Assembly: GCF_039729015.1 (NCBI RefSeq)
Contig: NZ_CP155792.1
Coordinates: forward strand, 3,306,001 to 3,370,000
Reading direction: 5' to 3'
DNA length: 64,000 bases
DNA from: Blastococcus sp. HT6-30
GTDB taxonomy: Bacteria > Actinomycetota > Actinomycetes > Mycobacteriales > Geodermatophilaceae
In this document: one piece after another, positions 50,788-59,458 of the stretch
How the letters are laid out: each line of letters opens with the position of its first letter
How positions within the stretch are numbered: the first letter of the stretch is position 1
Program-made: the position numbers and the translations under genes
The notes under the pieces: model-generated
Databases searched by the model: none
Seen by the model: the letters and a program-made list of their open reading frames with translations, nothing else
Told to the model about the DNA's origin: nothing

Positions 50788-51501
50788 TCACGTGGTCGAG
50801 GGGCGCCCCACGTCCCGGGCGGTGGCGTAGGCGGGCTCCCGGAAACGTGCCAGCGGCCCGTCGGCCGCCAGGCCCGGCGGCGGGTTGCGGACGGCGTCGA
50901 AGCGAAGCGCCGGCTCCGGCGGCCGGTGCGCGCCGGTGGCCCGCAGCGTGGCGAACGACCGCCACCCCCTGTGGCCGATGGCGGCCGCCAGCGTGAAGGC
51001 GACGGCGCCGCGGTCGGCCGCCCCGGCCACCGGCCCGGGGTCGGACGGGATGCCGGCGCGCTCCGGGAAGGCGGCCAGCCGCACCGGCCCGGCGGCGGAC
51101 CGGTAGGCCATGATGGAGCCGTAGGTGGCCGCCGCATCCGACCGGAGCACCGGCAGGAACCGGGTCAGCCGCCCGCTCCCCGTGGTCGACAGCAGCAGGT
51201 CCACCGGGGCGCCGTCCCCGCCGGGCAACCGGATCGCCAGCCCGAGGACGTCGGGTAGCGGTGCCGGCAGGCCGGCACCGCGGGACAGCCGGACGACGAC
51301 CCGGTCGCAGCGGACCGCGTCGAGCCAGGGGACGCCGAAGGGCGTCCGCCCGCCGTGCCGCTCCAGGACCGCGTCCAGCACGGCCCCCCGAGGGTGCAGC
51401 GGTCGGCCCCGGCGCCACCGCGCCACGGCGCCGAAGGGCACGGCCGCCAGGCGCCCGGCCGCCTCCGCCACATCCCGCACGACGCCCTCCGCTCCTCGCA
51501 C
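50788..51501 (-). CDS. Conserved actinobacterial protein, possibly catalase-fold
   Basis: 237-residue protein. Blocks PLHPRGAVLDAVLERHG, RLSRGAGLPAPLPDVLGLAI, LLLSTTGSGRLTRFLPVLR and ATYGSIMAYRSAAGPVRLAA resemble conserved actinobacterial proteins usually labelled phosphodiesterase or hypothetical. The SRGAGL..DVLGLAI region recalls the heme-pocket barrel of catalases, though no heme-ligand Tyr motif is obvious. No signal peptide. GTG at 51501; the gene lies 109 bp upstream of the glycosyltransferase-like gene on the same strand. Function not established. Confidence 0.6.
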   Translation of the reverse strand: MRGAEGVVRDVAEAAGRLAAVPFGAVARWRRGRPLHPRGAVLDAVLERHGGRTPFGVPWLDAVRCDRVVVRLSRGAGLPAPLPDVLGLAIRLPGGDGAPVDLLLSTTGSGRLTRFLPVLRSDAAATYGSIMAYRSAAGPVRLAAFPERAGIPSDPGPVAGAADRGAVAFTLAAAIGHRGWRSFATLRATGAHRPPEPALRFDAVRNPPPGLAADGPLARFREPAYATARDVGRPSTT

Positions 51502-51706
51502 CGGCCGCTGCCTACCCCCGCGGGACCGCGGAGTATGCAGCGACGGCCGGGGTCACTAGTGTGGATCTGCCGTCCCCCTGGAAAGCGCTGCCGGCGCCGG
51601 TGAGGTCGGTCCGGTGCTCGTGCAGCGAAACTCTGCGCATGTCGGCGCCGATCTTCGGATACTTATGCCCGGTGACACGGATCGGTCCGACGCTTACGCT
51701 GAGTGC

Positions 51707-51925
51707 ATGCTCTCGACGCTTCTGGTCATCGGTGGTGTGCTCGTCGGCCTGCTCGTGCTCCTGACCGTGATCGTGAGCCTCAGCGCCCGCCCAGCCACCA
51801 AGAGCCCCGGCACGACCACCGCCCCGCGCTCGCCGGGCTGGGTCGCCGACGCCGGCCGCCCGCACCCCGACGCGTGGTCGCCCCTCACCTCCACCACGAC
51901 CAGCGAGATCCCCGCCGTCCGCTGA
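51707..51925 (+). CDS. Small single-pass membrane protein
   Basis: 72-residue protein: an N-terminal membrane helix (STLLVIGGVLVGLLVLLTVI) and a Thr/Ser/Pro-rich soluble tail ending TTSEIPAVR. ATG at 51707; a longer frame to 51614 lacks support. The gene is followed by a 13-bp hairpin and is convergent with the acyl-CoA synthetase. Function unknown. Confidence 0.6.
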   Translation: MLSTLLVIGGVLVGLLVLLTVIVSLSARPATKSPGTTTAPRSPGWVADAGRPHPDAWSPLTSTTTSEIPAVR

Positions 51926-51938
51926 TCGTCTGAGCCCG

Positions 51939-51975
51939 GGGTCCCGGCGGCTGCCACAGCGCGCCGCCGGGACCC
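51939..51975. terminator. Bidirectional hairpin
   Basis: A perfect 13-bp stem (51939-51951 with 51963-51975) and 11-nt loop between the small membrane gene and the convergent acyl-CoA synthetase gene. Confidence 0.8.
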
Positions 51976-52023
51976 TCCGGTCACCCGGCGGCGAGCCGCT
52001 GGGTGACACGCCCGGCCGAGCGG

Positions 52024-53532
52024 TCACCGCAGCGGCGACCCCCACTCGGTCCCCTTGCGCAGCGCCGGCTTGAGCACCTTGCCGCCTGGGTTGCGCGGCA
52101 ACGCGGCAGATCGCACGTCGACGTACTGGGGCACCTTGTAGTCGGCCAGCCGGGTCCGTGCGAAAGCCAGGAACTGCGCCACGTCGAAGTCGGCCCCGGG
52201 CTGGGGCACCACGACGGCGCCGACCTTCTCCCCCATCATCTCGTCGGGTACCCCGACGACCGCCACCTCGAAGACTCCTGGCGCCGCGGCGAGGGCGTTC
52301 TCCACCTCGACGCAGTACACGTTCTCGCCACCCCGGTTGATCATGTCCTTGGCCCGGTCGACGATGTAGGTGAACCCGTCGCCGTCGATCCGGGCCAGGT
52401 CGCCGCTGTGCAGCCAGCCGCCGGTGAAGGTCTGCGCCGCCGCCTCCGGCTTGTTCCAGTAGCCCTGCACCACCTGGGCGCCGCGGATCAGCAGCTCCCC
52501 GACCCCCGTCTCGGGGTCGACGTCGGCCAGGTCGAGGTCCACGACCGGAGCCGGGAACCCGACCGAGTCCGCGTGGGTGTCGGCGTACTCGTGCGGCAGG
52601 AACGTCGAGATCGACGACGTCTCGGACAGCCCGAAGCCGTTGCCCACCCGGGCTGCCGGGAAGCTGCGCTTGATCGCCTGGACCAGGTCCGGCGCGATGG
52701 GCGCACCGCCGTAGGTCGCGTACCGGACGCCGCTGACGTCGGTTCCGGCGAACTGCTCCTGGCTGATGGCCAGCCAGAAGATCGCGGGCACGGTCGTGAC
52801 GATGGCGATCCGCTCCTCGGCGATGACCCGCAGGAACCGTCCCACCTCGAACGTCGGCATGATCACCGCCGCCGCACCGCACTGCAGGGTCGGCAGCAAC
52901 TGGCTGTTGCAGCCGGTCACGTGGAACAACGGCACGGATATGAGGTTGCGCAGCGTGGGGTCCACGCGCGGCAGGCCCACCACCCGCCGGGCGTTCTCGA
53001 CGTTGGTCAGGAAGTTCTCGTGGCTGGTCATCGCCCCCTTGGGAAATCCCGTCGTCCCGGACGTGTAGAAGATCGCCGCGAGATCCTCCCGCCGCAGCCC
53101 GTCCTCGACGAAGGGCTGCGCCTCGGGCAGCGGGTGCCCCGGTGCCAGCACGATCCGGGACCCGCTGTCCTCGATGACGTACCGGGCCTCGTCATCGGTG
53201 AACCGGGTGTTCACCGGCACGGCCACCCCGCCGGCCATCAGGGTGCCGAGGAAGCCGAGCACCCAGTCGACGCCGTTGCCCAGCCGGATGGCCACCCGGT
53301 CACCCCGGACGACGCCGGCCTCGCGCATCCCGCCGGCCACGCGGGTCGCCGCGTCCCACAGCTGCCGGTAGGTCAGCCGCGACCCGTCGACCTCGACGAC
53401 GGCCTCGCCGTCGGGGTCCCGGTCCACCGACGCCCGGAGCATGGCCACCACGGAGTCCGGAAGGTCGACGTAGCGCTTGACCCCCTGCGTGTCGCGTTCG
53501 ACGCCGGACTCATCGAAGGGCCGCAGCACCAT
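52024..53532 (-). CDS. Acyl-CoA synthetase (FadD-like AMP ligase)
   Basis: 502-residue adenylate-forming ligase. The phosphate-binding motif is IFYTSGTTGFPKGAM; others are YGGAPIAPDLV, GFGLSETSS, GWLHSGDLARIDGDGF, DRAKDMINRGGENVY and the catalytic Lys in NPGGKVLKPAL. The substrate (fatty or other carboxylic acid) is not evident. ATG at 53532 overlaps the phosphotriesterase-family stop (TGATG), so it is the last gene of the minus-strand operon and may activate the acid released by that hydrolase (inference). Confidence 0.93.
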   Translation of the reverse strand: MVLRPFDESGVERDTQGVKRYVDLPDSVVAMLRASVDRDPDGEAVVEVDGSRLTYRQLWDAATRVAGGMREAGVVRGDRVAIRLGNGVDWVLGFLGTLMAGGVAVPVNTRFTDDEARYVIEDSGSRIVLAPGHPLPEAQPFVEDGLRREDLAAIFYTSGTTGFPKGAMTSHENFLTNVENARRVVGLPRVDPTLRNLISVPLFHVTGCNSQLLPTLQCGAAAVIMPTFEVGRFLRVIAEERIAIVTTVPAIFWLAISQEQFAGTDVSGVRYATYGGAPIAPDLVQAIKRSFPAARVGNGFGLSETSSISTFLPHEYADTHADSVGFPAPVVDLDLADVDPETGVGELLIRGAQVVQGYWNKPEAAAQTFTGGWLHSGDLARIDGDGFTYIVDRAKDMINRGGENVYCVEVENALAAAPGVFEVAVVGVPDEMMGEKVGAVVVPQPGADFDVAQFLAFARTRLADYKVPQYVDVRSAALPRNPGGKVLKPALRKGTEWGSPLR

Positions 53533-54518
53533 CAGTAGGTCCCGACGTTCTCGAAGTACCGACGGGGGTTGCGCACGAGCATCGTCTCGATCTGGTCGTC
53601 GGTGACCCCGCGCTCGCGGACGTAGGGGAGCACCTCGTCGTGGATGTGGGTGTAGTGCCACTGGGGCAGCAGGTCCATCACCCCCGGCGCCAGCCAGTCG
53701 ATGTAGCAGGAGGCGTCCTGCGAGAGCACCATCTGCTCGGCGTAGCCACGGCGGCACATCTCGACGAGGGTGTCGGCGCGGGCCTCGAACGTGGTCGCGA
53801 GGTTGATGCCGAACCGGTCCATCCCCAGGATGAACCCGGCGTCGGCGAGCTCGCTCAGGTGGTCGACGTCGGTGGTGTCCCCGCTGTGCCCGAGCACGAC
53901 CCGCCGCGGGTCGACGCCCTCGTCGTCGAACACCTTCTTCACCGCCAGCCCCTGCTGGCTGGTCGGGTGCGTGTGCACGGTGATCGGGGCGCCGGTCGCG
54001 CGGTGGGCCTTGGCCACGGCGCGCATCACCCGCTCCACCCCGGCGGTCATGCCCTGGTGGTCGATGGCGCACTTCAGGAAGGCGGCCCTGACCCCGGTGC
54101 CGGCGATGCCGTTCTCGATGTCGCCCACGAACATGTCCACCATCGGGTCGGGGACCTCCGCCCCGACCGCCTCGTTGAGCGCCGGGCCGCGGTAGTGGAA
54201 GAAGAACGGGACGTCGTCGTAGGTGTAGCAGCCGGTCGCCACGACGATGTTCAGGTCGACCTGCTCGGCGATCCGCTGGATCCGCGGGATGTAGCGACCC
54301 AGCCCGATGACGGTGGGGTCGACGATCGTCCGGACGCCGGTGTCCGCCAGCCTCGTCAGCTTCTCGACGGCGTCGGCGACGCGCTGGTCCTCGCTCCCCC
54401 ACTCCTCCGGGTAGTTCTGCTGCACGTCGGCGCTCAGCACGAAGACGTGCTCGTGCATGAGCGTCTGGCCGAGCTCGGCGGTGGCCACTGGGCCTCGGAC
54501 GGTCTGGACCTGTGACAT
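53532..54518 (-). CDS. Phosphotriesterase-family amidohydrolase (lactonase-like)
   Basis: 328-residue binuclear metal TIM-barrel hydrolase. Ligands: His pair in TLMHEHVFVLS, carboxylated Lys in AAFLKCAIDHQG, His in VHTHPTSQQG and LGHSGDTTDVDHL, and Asp in LSQDASCYIDW. The family includes lactonases, paraoxonases and resistance enzymes; the natural substrate is often a lactone. ATG at 54518 follows GAGGAG with 7-nt spacing. It sits between a permease remnant and the acyl-CoA synthetase in a tight operon. A lactone-opening role before CoA activation is inferred. Confidence 0.88.
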   Translation of the reverse strand: MSQVQTVRGPVATAELGQTLMHEHVFVLSADVQQNYPEEWGSEDQRVADAVEKLTRLADTGVRTIVDPTVIGLGRYIPRIQRIAEQVDLNIVVATGCYTYDDVPFFFHYRGPALNEAVGAEVPDPMVDMFVGDIENGIAGTGVRAAFLKCAIDHQGMTAGVERVMRAVAKAHRATGAPITVHTHPTSQQGLAVKKVFDDEGVDPRRVVLGHSGDTTDVDHLSELADAGFILGMDRFGINLATTFEARADTLVEMCRRGYAEQMVLSQDASCYIDWLAPGVMDLLPQWHYTHIHDEVLPYVRERGVTDDQIETMLVRNPRRYFENVGTY

Positions 54519-54533
54519 GGGGATCTCCTCGGG

Positions 54534-55017
54534 TCAGGTGCCGGCGCGTCGCCGGGCGATGGCGGTGGACAGCGCGACGGCGACGATCAGCGCCGCGCCG
54601 TTATACGTGGGCTGGACCCAGTCGGCAGCCCGGCCAGCACGGGGCCGTTCACGCTGACCGCGACGAAGAGCACGCCCAGCAGGGTGCCGACGACGTTGAA
54701 CCGGCCGGGCTTGATGGCCGTCGCACCCAGGAGTGCGGCGGACAGCGCGGCGGGCGTGACCCCGACCGACGCCAGGTAGCGGCCGTGCCCGAGCCCAGGG
54801 CGGTGATGCTCTCCGGGATACCGATGCTGATCACCTGGTTGGCCGTGTAGAGGCTGATGGGGCCGGCCACCAGCGTGGACGTCCCCAGGGTCGCGATCAG
54901 GGCGTTCACGCCGATCTTGGCCAGCAGCACGCCGTTGAGCAAGCCCACCGCGCACCCGGAGACGATGCCGAGCGCGATGGCGACCGGCACCGACAGCCCC
55001 GTCCGCGGCGGGGGCGC
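54534..55017 (-). pseudogene. RbsC-type sugar ABC permease remnant
   Basis: Only the C-terminal half of a ribose-type permease is present, in three frames: VPVAIALGIVSGCAVGLLNGVL and KIGVNALIATLGTSTLVAGP; then RYLASVGVTPAALSAALLGA and RFNVVGTLLGVLFVAVSVNG; then DWVQPTYNGAALIVAVALST ending at TGA 54534. Shifts lie near 54790 and 54645. No ATPase or binding-protein gene accompanies it. It is inserted in an otherwise tight operon immediately after the GMC oxidoreductase stop. Confidence 0.75.
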
Positions 55018-56550
55018 TCAGTTCTCCGAGGTCATGAGCTCCGCGGCCCGCTCGCCCACGAGCACCGCGGTGGCGGCCGGCCCACGGCTCGGCACCCGGG
55101 GGAGCACCGCGGTGTCGGCCACGCGCAACCCGTCGATCCCCCGCACGCGCAGCCACTGGTCGACCACCGCACCCTGATCGCCGTCCGGCCCCATGCGCGC
55201 CGTGCCGGAGAGGTGCACCGCGGTCGTCAGCCGCTCCCTGATCCAGGCGTCCAGCGCTCCGTCGTCGGCCGGCACCGGCCCGGTCGGGCCGCCTCCGGGG
55301 CTCCCGACGGCCGCGAGGGCCCGCGTGCGCAGCAGCGTCGCGGCGGCGCGGACCCCCTCCCGCATCCGCCGGCGGTCGGCCGCCTCGGCCAGGTGCCCGT
55401 ACTCCACGACCGGCGGACGCTCCGGATCGCCGTCGGCCAGGACCAGCCGCCCGACGCCCACGGTGCGCTGCAGGCCGACCCCGATCTCCACCGCCTCGCC
55501 CTCCGGGGCTGCCTCCCCCGTCATCACCTGCGCGAACGGGGCGAGCCACGGCAGCACCTCCAGGTCCCCCGGCACCTCCGCCCCCGAGGACGTCAGGTGG
55601 AGGACGCCGTCCAGCGGCGCGCGCCCCGGTGCCGCCGTGGTCCCCGGGAGGGGGACGAACGGCAGGTAGACCAGCGGGTGGTCGGAGCAGTTCCGGCCCA
55701 CCCCGGGGGCGTCGACGAGGACGTCGATGCCGGCCGAGCGCAGCGCCGCGGCCGGGCCGACCCCGGACAGCAGCAGCAGATGGGCCGACGCCACCGCCCC
55801 GGCGGAGAGCACCACCTCGTCGGCGCGGACGTCCCCGGCCGTGGTGCGCACGCCCACCGCGCGCCCCCGCTCGACCAGCACGCGTAGCACCCGGACGCTT
55901 CCGCGCACGGTGAGGCCGGGATGCCCGCGCCGCGGCGCCAGGTAGGCCTCCGCCGTGCTGATCCGCACGCCGTCGACGACGTTCCGTGGCAGCGGGCCGT
56001 ACCCGGGGGCGCCCCCGGCGTTCTTGTCCGGCTCGGCCGGCAGCTCCAGCTCCTCCGCGGCCGCGGCGAACGCCTCCGCAAGGCACACTCCCCCGCCGGT
56101 CCGGGTCACCGGCATCGGTCCGTCGGCGCCGTGCCCGGGCCGGTCGCCGAACTCGCGGTCGCTCTCCAGCCGGCGCAGCGTGGGCAGCAGCCGGTGCCAG
56201 GCCCAGAGGTCGTTGCCCGCGGCGGCCCAGCCAGCGGCGTCCGCCGGGGTGGGGCGCACGAAGTAGCCGGCGTTCACCGCGCTGGAGCCGCCCGCCGCGC
56301 GGCCGCGGGGCACGCGGACGGTCCGTCCTCCCGGCAGCAGCCCCGGCAGGTCCCAGTTCGCGGGGTGGCCGGGCACGGCGGCGCGCAGGGTGCCGGCGTC
56401 GCGCAGCTCCTCGGGGACGTCGGCCGGATCGGGGTGGTGCTCGCCGGCCTCCAGGAGCAGCACGGTCCGGCCGGCGTCGGCCAGCCGGGCGGCCAGCGGG
56501 CAGCCCGCGGTGCCCGCGCCGACGACCACGACGTCCCAGTGCTCAGCCAC
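55018..56550 (-). CDS. GMC-family FAD oxidoreductase
   Basis: 510-residue glucose-methanol-choline oxidoreductase. FAD motif VVVVGAGTAGCPLAARLAD; GMC signature region RGRAAGGSSAVNAGYFVRP; substrate-site His in TTAVHLSGTARMG, and the C-terminal RVADTAVLPRVPSRGP. The GGSSAVNAGYFVRP pattern recalls mycofactocin-associated MftG proteins, although no mycofactocin genes are seen here. GTG at 56550 overlaps the AMP ligase end by 8 bp, indicating one operon. It probably oxidises an alcohol to an aldehyde; substrate unknown. Confidence 0.9.
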   Translation of the reverse strand: MAEHWDVVVVGAGTAGCPLAARLADAGRTVLLLEAGEHHPDPADVPEELRDAGTLRAAVPGHPANWDLPGLLPGGRTVRVPRGRAAGGSSAVNAGYFVRPTPADAAGWAAAGNDLWAWHRLLPTLRRLESDREFGDRPGHGADGPMPVTRTGGGVCLAEAFAAAAEELELPAEPDKNAGGAPGYGPLPRNVVDGVRISTAEAYLAPRRGHPGLTVRGSVRVLRVLVERGRAVGVRTTAGDVRADEVVLSAGAVASAHLLLLSGVGPAAALRSAGIDVLVDAPGVGRNCSDHPLVYLPFVPLPGTTAAPGRAPLDGVLHLTSSGAEVPGDLEVLPWLAPFAQVMTGEAAPEGEAVEIGVGLQRTVGVGRLVLADGDPERPPVVEYGHLAEAADRRRMREGVRAAATLLRTRALAAVGSPGGGPTGPVPADDGALDAWIRERLTTAVHLSGTARMGPDGDQGAVVDQWLRVRGIDGLRVADTAVLPRVPSRGPAATAVLVGERAAELMTSEN

Positions 56551-57877
56551 CGGCGAGCCCGAGCACCCCCGGCAGGTCCAGCCGGCGCACCTTCCCGGTG
56601 GAGGTCCGGGGCAGTTCGGCCAGCGCGTGCAGCGACTTCGGGCGCTTCGCGGGCGCCAGGTGCTCCCGCGCCCAGCCTGCCAGCTCCTCGGCGCCGGCCC
56701 CGCCCACGTAGGCGGCCACCACCCGCTGTCCCCAGTCGGGGTCGGGCACGCCGAACACCGCGCTCTCCACGACACCCGGGTGGGCGTCGAGCACCGCCTC
56801 CACCTCCGCCGGGTAGACGTTCACCCCGCCGGAGATCACCAGGTCCTCCCGCCGGCCGTCCAGCCACACGGTGCCGTCGTCGTCCACCCGGCCCAGGTCG
56901 CCGACGGTGACCCGGTCGTCCCGCCACGCCGCCGCCGTCTTCCCCGGTGCCCGCCAGTACTCGAATCGTGCCCAGCGCGGCACGGTGCACCAGAGCTGGC
57001 CGCGCTCGTCGGTCTCCAGCCGCCGGCCGGGCCGTGCCCGCCCGACGCTGCCCGGGTGCGCCAGCCAGTCGTCCGGCGAGCAGACGGTGAACTGGGCCTC
57101 GGTGGAGCCGTAGAACTCCCACACGCTGCCCTCCGGCAGCGCCGCGAGCACCGCGCGCTTGAGCGGCTCGGGGCACGGTGCACCGGCGTGCACGAGGCGG
57201 CGGAATGAGGACCAGTCGACCGGGTGGGCGGGCGACGACACGGCGAGCAGCCGCTGCAGGTGGGTGGGGACGCAGAACGTCGTCGTCGGCCGGAGGCCGG
57301 ACAGCACCGGGGCGACGCGGGCGGCGTCGAAGGGGCCGGGCAGGAGCACCTCGCCACCGGCCAGCAGCGTGTGCATCGCGAACCGCAGCGGCGCGCTGTG
57401 GTGCAGCGGGGAGAGGACGACGTGCCGGTCGTGCGGGCCGAAGCCCCACAGCTCGATCTCCTCGCCGGCCAGGGCCCGCGCGTCGTCGTCGGCGAGGACG
57501 CCGGACCACACGCCCTTGCGCCGGCCGGTGGTGCCCGACGTGTAGTGCATCGGCCGGGCCAGGGGCACCGGGGCCAGCGCGGCCTCTCCGTCGCCGAGCA
57601 GGCGGGCCGGGTCGGAGCCGGCGTCGAGCGCGGGGTCGGCGTCCTCGGCCAGCGCCGCCCGCTCCTCGGCGGGCAGCGCCGGGTCGAGCACCACCGGCAC
57701 GATCCCGGTGCGCAGGGCGCCCAGCACGACGGCGAGCAGCGCCGGCGAGGCGGCGGCGGACACGAGCAGCCGGTCCCCCTCCCGCAGACCTGCCGCCGCG
57801 AGGGCCGCCGCGGCCCTCCGCTGGTCGCGCTCGCTGGCGGCCGCGGTGACGACGGGCACGTCGGAGCCGGCGGTCAT
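56543..57877 (-). CDS. AMP-dependent acyl-CoA ligase (short form)
   Basis: 444-residue adenylate-forming enzyme, shorter than usual because the N-terminal domain is compact. P-loop HYTSGTTGRRKGVWSGVL; WEFYGSTEAQFTVC; VGDLGRVDDDGTVWLDGR; DLVISGGVNVYP; catalytic Lys in LPRTSTGKVRRLDL. ATG at 57877 overlaps the MBL hydrolase stop (ATGA) and its end overlaps the GMC gene. It is placed between a hydrolase and an oxidoreductase, which suggests activation of an acid in a catabolic route. Confidence 0.9.
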   Translation of the reverse strand: MTAGSDVPVVTAAASERDQRRAAAALAAAGLREGDRLLVSAAASPALLAVVLGALRTGIVPVVLDPALPAEERAALAEDADPALDAGSDPARLLGDGEAALAPVPLARPMHYTSGTTGRRKGVWSGVLADDDARALAGEEIELWGFGPHDRHVVLSPLHHSAPLRFAMHTLLAGGEVLLPGPFDAARVAPVLSGLRPTTTFCVPTHLQRLLAVSSPAHPVDWSSFRRLVHAGAPCPEPLKRAVLAALPEGSVWEFYGSTEAQFTVCSPDDWLAHPGSVGRARPGRRLETDERGQLWCTVPRWARFEYWRAPGKTAAAWRDDRVTVGDLGRVDDDGTVWLDGRREDLVISGGVNVYPAEVEAVLDAHPGVVESAVFGVPDPDWGQRVVAAYVGGAGAEELAGWAREHLAPAKRPKSLHALAELPRTSTGKVRRLDLPGVLGLAGG

Positions 57878-58743
57878 GCCGGCCGCACCCCGCCGCCGTC
57901 GGTCAGCTCGACGCGCCCCTCGGCGGCGAGCTTGGCCAGCGTGGCCCGGGTGGACTGCGCCGCGGCGGGCCAGACGGCCCGGGAGACCTCCGCGTAGACG
58001 GTGGCGACCAGCTCGTCGACGGTGCCCGCGCCGGCGGCCAGCGCGTCCAGCAGCTGCTGCTCCCGGTGTGCGCGGTGCGCCAGGTAGTAGTCGAGGACGG
58101 CGGCCGGGTCCTCGGTCAGCTCGGGCCCGTGGCCGCAGTACAGGGCGCTGGGGCCGAGGTCGTGCACCCGCCGCAGGGAGTCGAGGTATGCGACGACGTC
58201 GCCCTCCGGGTGGGTGACCACGGAGGTGCCCCGGCCGAGGACGTGGTCGCCGACGAGCACCCCGCCGGACTCCAGCCGGAAGGCCAGGTGGTCGGCCGTG
58301 TGCCCTGGGGTGGCGACGACGCCGATCGTCGTCCCGGCCAGGCCGAGCCGCTCTCCCGCGCCGAGCACCCGGCCGTCCGGGCCGGCGACGGCCGCTGCGG
58401 CAGCGGCGACGGGGGCACCGAAGCGGGCGCCCCAGGGCAGGGCGGCCGCGGCGTGGTCACCGTGGTGGTGGGTGACCAGGACGGCGACGCAGCGCGCGGC
58501 GCGGGCGGCCAGGGCCGCCTCGACCGCCGCGAGGTGCGCCGGTTCGTCGGGGCCCGGGTCCACGACCACTGCCTGGCCGCTGCCCGGCGCACCCACCAGG
58601 TAGGTGTTGGTGCCGTCGAGGGTCATCGGCGAGGGGTTGGGAGCGAGCACCCGGGTGACCAGTGGCTCCAGCTCGGCGGTGCGGGGCAGGGCGCCCGGGG
58701 CGGGAAGACCCCACACGCCGCGGGGATCGGTCGGAACGGGCAC
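57874..58743 (-). CDS. MBL-fold metallo-hydrolase (LACTB2-like)
   Basis: 289-residue metallo-beta-lactamase-fold hydrolase. Metal-binding motifs: THHHGDHAAAA, ATPGHTADHLAF, GDHVLGRGTS, and CGHGPELTEDP. The N-terminus (RVLAPNPSPMTLDGTNTYLVG) and C-terminal winged region (AAQSTRATLAKLAAEGRV) match LACTB2/RNase-like hydrolases common in actinobacteria. GTG at 58743 was taken as start; GTG 58752 is three codons longer. First gene of the minus-strand cluster; it overlaps the AMP ligase start by 4 bp and diverges from the lipoprotein gene at 58802. Confidence 0.9.
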   Translation of the reverse strand: MPVPTDPRGVWGLPAPGALPRTAELEPLVTRVLAPNPSPMTLDGTNTYLVGAPGSGQAVVVDPGPDEPAHLAAVEAALAARAARCVAVLVTHHHGDHAAAALPWGARFGAPVAAAAAAVAGPDGRVLGAGERLGLAGTTIGVVATPGHTADHLAFRLESGGVLVGDHVLGRGTSVVTHPEGDVVAYLDSLRRVHDLGPSALYCGHGPELTEDPAAVLDYYLAHRAHREQQLLDALAAGAGTVDELVATVYAEVSRAVWPAAAQSTRATLAKLAAEGRVELTDGGGVRPA

Positions 58744-58801
58744 GACCAGCACGCTAGCCGCGGGCCCCCGCCGGACGCACCCGGCGACTACCCTCGCGGC
58801 C

Positions 58802-59335
58802 ATGCGCCGATCCCTGCTCCGATCCGCGGTCCTGCCTGCCACCGCCGCTCTGGTGCTGCTGACCGGCTGCAGCGGCTCCGAGGACGAGGACGCCACCGCC
58901 TCGCAGGAGACCTCGGCCGCGGAGTCGTCCGCCGCGGAGACCTCCGCTGCGGAGACCTCCGCCGCCGACGCCGCCGACTCCGAGTTCTGCACCGAGGCGA
59001 CCAGCAGCTTGGAGCGGCTGACCGGCAGCGCCTCCTCGGCCGGGGACCCGAGCGAGCTGCCGCAGATCTTCCGCGGGGCCGCCGAGGAGATCAGGGGCAT
59101 CGAGGCGCCCGACGAGCTGGCCTCGGACTGGAACGCGCTCGCCGACGGCGCGGAGCAGTTCGCCTCGACGCTGGAGAACGTCGACCTCACCGACCCCGAC
59201 GCGATGACCACCCTGCAGCAGCAGCTCGCCCCGCTGGAGCAGGAACTCAACGAGGCATCGACGAACGTGCAGAACTACCTCGGCGACGAGTGCGGCGTGG
59301 ACGTGTCCACCGAGGAGTCCGCGCCGACCAGCTGA
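58802..59335 (+). CDS. Secreted lipoprotein with ETSAAE repeats
   Basis: 177-residue lipoprotein. Signal peptide ends VLLTGC with lipidated Cys about residue 23. A low-complexity acidic segment of repeated ETSAAE/ESSAAE units (about 35-55) links to a helical domain with two cysteines (SEFCTEAT and DECGVDV), probably disulfide-bonded. ATG at 58802. Divergent from the MBL gene by 58 bp. No known domain recognised; envelope location expected. Confidence 0.75.
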   Translation: MRRSLLRSAVLPATAALVLLTGCSGSEDEDATASQETSAAESSAAETSAAETSAADAADSEFCTEATSSLERLTGSASSAGDPSELPQIFRGAAEEIRGIEAPDELASDWNALADGAEQFASTLENVDLTDPDAMTTLQQQLAPLEQELNEASTNVQNYLGDECGVDVSTEESAPTS

Positions 59336-59354
59336 TCGGCCTTCCCTGGGACGA

Positions 59355-59392
59355 CTGCGGCCCGCCACCCTCCCCCGGGTGGCGGGCCGCAG
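59355..59392. terminator. Strong bidirectional hairpin
   Basis: A perfect 16-bp stem (59355-59370 with 59377-59392), 6-nt loop, between the convergent lipoprotein and M23 peptidase genes. A weaker 8-bp hairpin follows at 59417-59442. Confidence 0.85.
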
Positions 59393-59458
59393 CGCCGTGC
59401 GAGGCCCTGTGCAGGGCCCGCCACGACCTCGCGAGTGGCGGGGGCTCGGGGTCCTTCC

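Noticed and set aside
55018-56550. Mycofactocin gene cluster
   Set aside because: The GMC protein is MftG-like, but no mftA-F genes are present in the window.
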